Shown here in pieces: positions 59,897 through 64,000 of a stretch of 64,000 nucleotides of DNA. The position numbers and the translations under genes are program-made. The notes under the pieces were generated by a model. It was not told the origin of the DNA. It ran no database searches and saw only the letters and a program-made list of their open reading frames with translations. The first letter of the stretch is position 1. Each line of letters opens with the position of its first letter. The DNA is from Lutibacter sp. HS1-25 (GTDB taxonomy: Bacteria > Bacteroidota > Bacteroidia > Flavobacteriales > Flavobacteriaceae), in the NCBI RefSeq assembly GCF_004121075.1, contig NZ_RHLN01000001.1:248001-312000 (forward strand), given 5' to 3'.

Positions 59897-60653
59897 AAAC
59901 GTCTTTTGAATTTTGAGTTGTTATTTTTGCAATTTCATCGGGTGTAAGTTTATAAATATCAACCAGTTTGTCTAAAACTTTGGTAATATAGCTACTTTCA
60001 TTTCTTTTTCCTCTAAAAGGTGTTGGCGCCAAATAAGGAGAGTCTGTTTCAAGTACAATATGTTCAATAGCAATTTCACCTAAAAACTGATCTATTTTTC
60101 CATTTTTAAAAGTAACCACACCGCCAATTCCCAGTTTCATGTTGTATGAAATGGCTTTTTTAGCTTGTTCTAAAGTGCCCGAAAAGCAATGGAAAATTCC
60201 GAATAACTGATCATCTTTTACTTCTTCTAAAATTTCGAAAATCTCATCAAAAGCATCTCTACAGTGAATTACAATAGGTAAATTTTTCTCTTTTGCCCAC
60301 TGTATTTGGGTTTTAAATGCTAGTTGTTGCTGTTTTAAAAAGGTTTTATCCCAATACAAGTCTATGCCAATTTCGCCAACGGCATAAAACTTTCTGGTAT
60401 CGAGCCATTTTTTAACAAAAGCCAATTCTTCTTCAAAGTTTTCATTTACATGTGTTGGGTGTAACCCCATCATTAAAAAAATATTTTCAGGAAAATCTTT
60501 TTCTAAATTTAACATAGCATCTAAATAATTAGAGTCTATGGCAGGAATAAAAAAGCGAGAAACGCCTAAATCTATAGCTCTTTGCACCATTTCATTTCGG
60601 TCTTCGTTAAATTGCTCGCTGTATAAATGGGTGTGTGTATCAGTAATTTGCAT
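59886..60653 (-). CDS. tatD: TatD family metal-dependent deoxyribonuclease
   Basis: 255 residues, TIM-barrel metallo-hydrolase. Metal ligands: DTHTHLYSEQF at residues 5-9, GEIGIDLYWDKT (Glu), PIVIHCRDAFDE (His), GIFHCFSG (His) and VLETDSPYLAP (Asp); all family ligands present. Acts on single-strand DNA 3' ends in characterised members. A -7 element TACTTTTG lies four bases upstream of the ATG, so the message may be leaderless; the DTHTH motif at residue 5 leaves no room for a later start. Overlaps ogt downstream by 11 bases. Confidence 0.95.
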   Translation of the reverse strand: MQITDTHTHLYSEQFNEDRNEMVQRAIDLGVSRFFIPAIDSNYLDAMLNLEKDFPENIFLMMGLHPTHVNENFEEELAFVKKWLDTRKFYAVGEIGIDLYWDKTFLKQQQLAFKTQIQWAKEKNLPIVIHCRDAFDEIFEILEEVKDDQLFGIFHCFSGTLEQAKKAISYNMKLGIGGVVTFKNGKIDQFLGEIAIEHIVLETDSPYLAPTPFRGKRNESSYITKVLDKLVDIYKLTPDEIAKITTQNSKDVFGI

Positions 60654-60657
60654 TTTG

Positions 60658-60665
60658 CAAAAGTA
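60658..60665 (-). promoter_or_regulatory. tatD promoter -7 element four bases before the ATG
   Basis: Minus-strand TACTTTTG followed by CAAA and ATG at 60653. Exact TAnnTTTG. Implies a leaderless tatD-ogt mRNA. Confidence 0.5.
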
Positions 60666-60779
60666 ATTTAAATTTTAAAGCTTAAAAATTAAATTATTGC
60701 AGTTAAATATATACATTTGGTGTATAATTAGTATTTTTAATGAAAACAAAATTGTTGTTTAAACTTATTTTTACAGTAT

Positions 60780-62726
60780 ATGAAAATTAGGTTGGCTTTA
60801 AAAACTGATCTGGTTTTTTTGCAAGAAATGGAAGAGGTTTCTTTTGAAATTTTTCAAAGAAGTTCAAAAGAAAGTATTTCAAAAAGCATCAAAAGTGAAT
60901 TTCAGGAGTTTTATATTTTAGAGACAGAAGACGATATTCCTCAATCAATAGGAGTGTTGGTTTTGTTTAAATACAAAAAAGCTTTGCGTATTTATTCTAT
61001 TTCGGTATTGCCAGCGTATCAACACAAGGGTACTGGAAACTATTTGTTAAACCACGCTATTGAACTTGCAAAACAACAAAATTACGAACGTGTTATTCTT
61101 GAGGTTTATACTGAAAATACCAAGCTAATAGATTGGTACAAAGCAAGAGGTTTTAAACCGTTGCATGTTATTGAAGATTATTATGAAAAAGGAAAAAATG
61201 CTTTAAAAATGGAATTTATGTTGCCTAAAAAGGAATCGGAAAATAAATATAGAAACATTATTGTTATCAATTTGCCACAAAAATGGACATTTCATAACAT
61301 CAATGCAAAAGTAATTACTGCCAAAGAGTATATTAACAATCCTATTTACCATTCAAATTCAGATTATAGAATTTTTAACCTTTGTAGCTCGTACAAATAT
61401 CAAACTTATGGTTATTATGTGTCTTTATTAGCTTCGGCTCGTGGGCAACATGCATTTCCAAGTATTACTACTATTAGAGATTTTAGAAGTTTAGACATTA
61501 TACGTTCTGTAACAAATGAAATTGAAGAATTAATAGCAACATCATTAAAAAAAATAAAAGGAGAAAGTTTTACACTTCACATTTATTTTGGGCAAACAGC
61601 TACTCGTGGGTTTGATAAATTGGCTAAAAAATTACATCAGTTATTTGAAACGCCTTTTTTTAAAGTGCATTTTATAAAGCATGAAGTTTGGTTGATTAAA
61701 AGTATCAAAGTACTTAATTTAAATAAATTTTCGGAAGAAGAATTTGTAGATGTAAATGAGTTTACAAAAAAGTATTTTGAAAAAAAAATATTCAAAAAAT
61801 CGCTTTCAAAAACATATAAATATGATATTGCAATTTTAGTAGACCCAAAAGAAAAAACACCTCCGTCTTGTCCAAAAGCATTGCAAAAGTTTAAAATGGC
61901 TGCTAATAAAAGAGATGTTTATTTAGAATTTATTACAAAATCTGATTTTGATAGAATTAACGAGTTTGATGGGCTTTTTATAAGAGAAACAACAAGTGTT
62001 ATTGATCATACTTATGAATTTTCTAGAATGGCTTATTCTGAAGGTTTGGTAGTAATTGACGATCCTTGGTCTATTTTAAAATGTTCTAATAAAATTTTTC
62101 AAAATGAAACCTTCAAAAAAAATAAAGTTTTAACACCACAAACTACTGTTTTAACAAAGAATTTTTTTTCCAATTCAGAATTGGATAACCTTAATTACCC
62201 GATGGTTATTAAACAGCCAGATAGCGCATTTTCAATAGGTGTTATAAAGGTTGAAAATAAAGAGGAAGCTTTGCTTGCATTGAATGATTTATTTAAAAAA
62301 TCGGATATGGTTATTTTACAGGAATATTTGTATTCAGATTTTGATTGGCGCGTTGGAGTTATTGACAATGAACCGCTTTTTGCCTGTAAATACTATATGT
62401 CTAAAGGACATTGGCAAATTTATAATTGGGATGGTAAAGGTGAAGAAATTGAAGGAGATCACGATACAATGCCAATTAGCGAAGTTCCTAAAATTGTACT
62501 TGATACTGCATTAAAAGCAACCGCATTAATAGGTGATGGACTATATGGTGTTGATTTAAAAATGGTTGATGGAAAAGTGTATGTAATTGAAGTAAATGAC
62601 AATCCAAATATTGATGATGGTGTTGAGGATATGGTTTTAGGTGATGCTATTTACGATAAAATTATTGATGTTTTTTGCAATCGAATTGAAAATTATAAAA
62701 ACTTTTCGAAGTTAATTTCAATTTGA
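60780..62726 (+). CDS. GNAT acetyltransferase / RLAN / RimK-like ATP-grasp ligase fusion
   Basis: 648 residues, cytosolic, three domains. Residues 1-147: GNAT acyltransferase with YSISVLPAYQHKGTGNYLLN (CoA loop Q-x-x-G-x-G at 81-86) and VYTENTKLIDWYKARGFKPL. Residues about 160-335: RLAN domain with LCSSYKYQTYGYYVSLLASA followed by RGQHAFPSITTIRD. Residues about 345-640: RimK-like ATP-grasp with YPMVIKQPDSAFSIGVIKVE, an RVGVIDNEPLFACKYYMSKG block, and metal ligands GVDLKMVDGKVYVIEVNDNP (Asp 592, Glu 604, Asn 606 and Asn 608). ATP-grasp enzymes of this kind ligate amino acids or peptides. Such fusions have been discussed as amidoligases making peptide modifications; the substrate is unknown. 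Divergent from tatD and monocistronic. Confidence 0.88.
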   Translation: MKIRLALKTDLVFLQEMEEVSFEIFQRSSKESISKSIKSEFQEFYILETEDDIPQSIGVLVLFKYKKALRIYSISVLPAYQHKGTGNYLLNHAIELAKQQNYERVILEVYTENTKLIDWYKARGFKPLHVIEDYYEKGKNALKMEFMLPKKESENKYRNIIVINLPQKWTFHNINAKVITAKEYINNPIYHSNSDYRIFNLCSSYKYQTYGYYVSLLASARGQHAFPSITTIRDFRSLDIIRSVTNEIEELIATSLKKIKGESFTLHIYFGQTATRGFDKLAKKLHQLFETPFFKVHFIKHEVWLIKSIKVLNLNKFSEEEFVDVNEFTKKYFEKKIFKKSLSKTYKYDIAILVDPKEKTPPSCPKALQKFKMAANKRDVYLEFITKSDFDRINEFDGLFIRETTSVIDHTYEFSRMAYSEGLVVIDDPWSILKCSNKIFQNETFKKNKVLTPQTTVLTKNFFSNSELDNLNYPMVIKQPDSAFSIGVIKVENKEEALLALNDLFKKSDMVILQEYLYSDFDWRVGVIDNEPLFACKYYMSKGHWQIYNWDGKGEEIEGDHDTMPISEVPKIVLDTALKATALIGDGLYGVDLKMVDGKVYVIEVNDNPNIDDGVEDMVLGDAIYDKIIDVFCNRIENYKNFSKLISI

Positions 62727-62748
62727 TTTTTTTATAAGATTAAAAGAT

Positions 62749-62781
62749 AAAGCCGACTAAATTTTAGCCGGCTTCTTTTTT
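62749..62781 (+). terminator. Rho-independent terminator after the ATP-grasp fusion gene
   Basis: AGCCG-A-CTAA at 62751-62760 pairs with TTAG-C-CGGCT at 62764-62773 (one A/C mismatch), then a T-rich run (TCTTTTTT). Confidence 0.8.
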
Positions 62782-62912
62782 GGTATGTTTTTTGTAATTA
62801 ACATAATATTAACAGTTATCGGCGATTTTTAGCAACACAAATAAGTAGTCAATTCCACTCAAATACTTTTTTGAAAATAACTAAAATCTAGGATAACATA
62901 AAACACAATACT

Positions 62913-63632
62913 ATGAAATCCAAAAAACATCCAAAAGCAAATTTAGAGAATTACAGTAAATTATTTATACAATTGGGGCTAGTTTTAACCCTAGGTATTG
63001 TTTATGTTTTAATTCAAAATAAAACATACGACAATAAATTGGCTATTTTAAAGCATACAGGACTTGATATTCGCGATAATTTAGAACCAATAATTGAATA
63101 TCAGGTTGAGCCACCTAAAGTGCAACCTGCTATTAAAAAAATAAATTTACAGGACATTAAAAAGATTGATGATGCTATTGATGCTATTGAAAGTATTATT
63201 GATCCTGTTGACACTGAAGCACCAGTAGAAGTTTCAAAAATAATTGATGTGCCTTTAATAGACGATGATATTATTGAAGATGTACCTTTTGTTAGTTTAG
63301 AAAATGCACCTGTTTTTCCGGGTTGTACTGGTACAAAAGATGAAATGAAAGCTTGTTTTACAAATCAGATTTCAAAATTTATTGGTAAAAAATTCAATGC
63401 TGGTCTTGCATCAGAATTGGGTTTATCACCTGGAGTTCAACGCATATTTGTTTTGTTTAAAATAGATAATAAAGGAGATATTGTTGAAATACAAGCAAGA
63501 GCACCTCATAAAAGATTGCAGGAAGAAGCCATTAGGGTAATAGAATTGTTGCCAAAAATGGAGCCAGGAAAACAACGAGGAAAGCCTGTAAATGTAAAAT
63601 ACTCGTTACCCATTACATTTATGGTAGAGTAG
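62913..63632 (+). CDS. TonB-like protein with energy-transducer C-terminal domain
   Basis: 239 residues. One N-terminal transmembrane helix (residues 17-35, LFIQLGLVLTLGIVYVLIQ), a periplasmic Pro/Asp/Ile-rich linker with PPKVQPAIKKI and repeated ID and DD steps (about 55-130), and a C-terminal TonB domain: VFPGCTGTKDEMKACFTNQI, FVLFKIDNKGDIVEIQARAP, and EEAIRVIELLPKMEPGKQRG followed by VKYSLPITFMV. The two Cys in the FPGC...ACF block are common in Bacteroidota TonB proteins. It transmits proton-motive energy to outer-membrane transporters; which one is unknown. Monocistronic with its own terminator. Confidence 0.92.
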   Translation: MKSKKHPKANLENYSKLFIQLGLVLTLGIVYVLIQNKTYDNKLAILKHTGLDIRDNLEPIIEYQVEPPKVQPAIKKINLQDIKKIDDAIDAIESIIDPVDTEAPVEVSKIIDVPLIDDDIIEDVPFVSLENAPVFPGCTGTKDEMKACFTNQISKFIGKKFNAGLASELGLSPGVQRIFVLFKIDNKGDIVEIQARAPHKRLQEEAIRVIELLPKMEPGKQRGKPVNVKYSLPITFMVE

Positions 63633-63638
63633 ATTTTT

Positions 63639-63682
63639 AAAGGCTAAAAAGTTGGTGGAAACTTTTTAGCCTTTGTTTTTTA
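63639..63682 (+). terminator. Rho-independent terminator after the TonB-like gene
   Basis: AAAGGCTAAAAAGTT (63639-63653) pairs with AACTTTTTAGCCTTT (63660-63674) around GGTGGA, followed by GTTTTTTAA. Confidence 0.9.
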
Positions 63683-63718
63683 ATCAATATCATTTTTAAT
63701 TTCTTGTGAAAAAAACCT

Positions 63719-63726
63719 TAGTTTTG
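63719..63726 (+). promoter_or_regulatory. TAGTTTTG -7 element before the retropepsin-like gene
   Basis: Exact TAnnTTTG followed by GC, 17 bases before the ATG at 63744; no correctly spaced -33 TTG. Confidence 0.45.
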
Positions 63727-63743
63727 GCACAAATATTTTACCT

Positions 63744-64000
63744 ATGAATTTAAAGCGCATTCTTTTAAGAAAAGGATATCAAAAAATAAAACTCAAAAAG
63801 ATAAACACCAATCATTTTGAGATCAAAGCCAAATTAAATGGTATTAAAGGACGTTTTATTTTAGATACAGGAGCTTCTAATTCTTGTGTGGATATAAGTT
63901 TGGCTTCAACGTTTAAATTACAAGTTGAAGATTCTAATACCAAAGCTGCAGGTGCAGGTGCTATAGGAATGGAAACCAAAATTGCTTCTCAAAATAAATT
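63744..64000 (+). CDS. Retropepsin-like aspartic protease family protein (3' truncated)
   Basis: 85 residues visible, the frame open to the end of the window. It begins MNLKRILLRKGYQKIKLKK and continues with NHFEIKAKLNGIKGRFILDT then GASNSCVD. The F-I-L-D-T-G-A-S motif (Asp near residue 46) is the catalytic signature of clan AA retropepsin-like proteases, single copy per chain, so a dimer would be needed. No signal peptide is obvious. The flap and second hydrophobic motif lie past the window edge, so completeness cannot be judged. Confidence 0.82.
   Translation, partial: MNLKRILLRKGYQKIKLKKINTNHFEIKAKLNGIKGRFILDTGASNSCVDISLASTFKLQVEDSNTKAAGAGAIGMETKIASQNK

Overview
The window comes from a member of the Bacteroidota, almost certainly a Flavobacteriaceae-type marine or environmental flavobacterium. 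The evidence is an AT-rich base composition (roughly 30% GC by eye), a SusC/SusD pair, many SPII lipoproteins and outer-membrane barrels, a type IX secretion plug protein, a Na+-NQR complex, and the Bacteroidota promoter element TAnnTTTG in front of many genes. Most of the window is ordinary chromosomal core. It has two tRNAs, no rRNA, no CRISPR array and no insertion sequence that I can recognise.

Layout. 1-9596: distal part of a polysaccharide-utilisation locus (SusC C-terminus, SusD, FG-GAP/VCBS lipoprotein, GH3 glycosidase, SGNH/CE2-like esterase). A terminator and a new promoter lie between SusD and the rest. 9597-10049: gene-free stretch with a candidate small RNA. 10050-12297: two unrelated L,D-transpeptidase-type genes pointing at each other. 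12449-12627: tRNA-Leu(UAA) and tRNA-Gly(GCC). 12805-17786: cytochrome oxidase assembly and subunit cluster (ctaB, two subunit III genes, subunit IV, thioredoxin-like protein, SCO, DUF420 protein, small CxxC membrane protein). Subunits I and II are not in the window. 17936-33493: housekeeping and envelope genes: TolC, tsaB, two MscS-like channels, YyaL-type thioredoxin protein, aminotransferase, desaturase, rsmG, pruA, NRDE protein, DUF3667, apaG and T9SS plug. 33700-39729: complete nqrABCDEF operon. 39801-43173: small conserved gene, orphan receiver protein and metG. 43276-46758: LD-carboxypeptidase, an unknown protein with a nuclease-like residue pattern, an AAAGTC-type repeat array containing a REP-like palindrome, an adenine DNA methylase and a glycosyltransferase. 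46825-64000: outer-membrane proteins, ArsC-like, DinB, Ig-like lipoprotein, comF, coiled-coil membrane protein, glyS, two DUF3575-like paralogs, a 1130-residue barrel, ogt, tatD, a GNAT/RLAN/ATP-grasp fusion, a TonB-like protein and a truncated retropepsin-like gene.

How the genes work together. The PUL proteins would bind, import and cut a glycan, probably acylated. The oxidase cluster and Na+-NQR are two parts of the respiratory chain: heme O and copper delivery at the terminal oxidase, and Na+-coupled NADH oxidation at the entry. Strand changes are marked repeatedly by strong hairpin-plus-T terminators.

Most worth a second look: the three-domain peptide-ligase-like fusion at 60780; the nuclease-like/repeat/methylase/glycosyltransferase cluster at 44176-46758; the candidate ncRNA near 9790-9890; a minus-strand terminator written inside the tsaB coding sequence; a recurring TTTGCAnnATG arrangement that predicts leaderless mRNAs; and two REP-like palindromes. 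No database search was possible. Family names rest on recognised motifs and recall.
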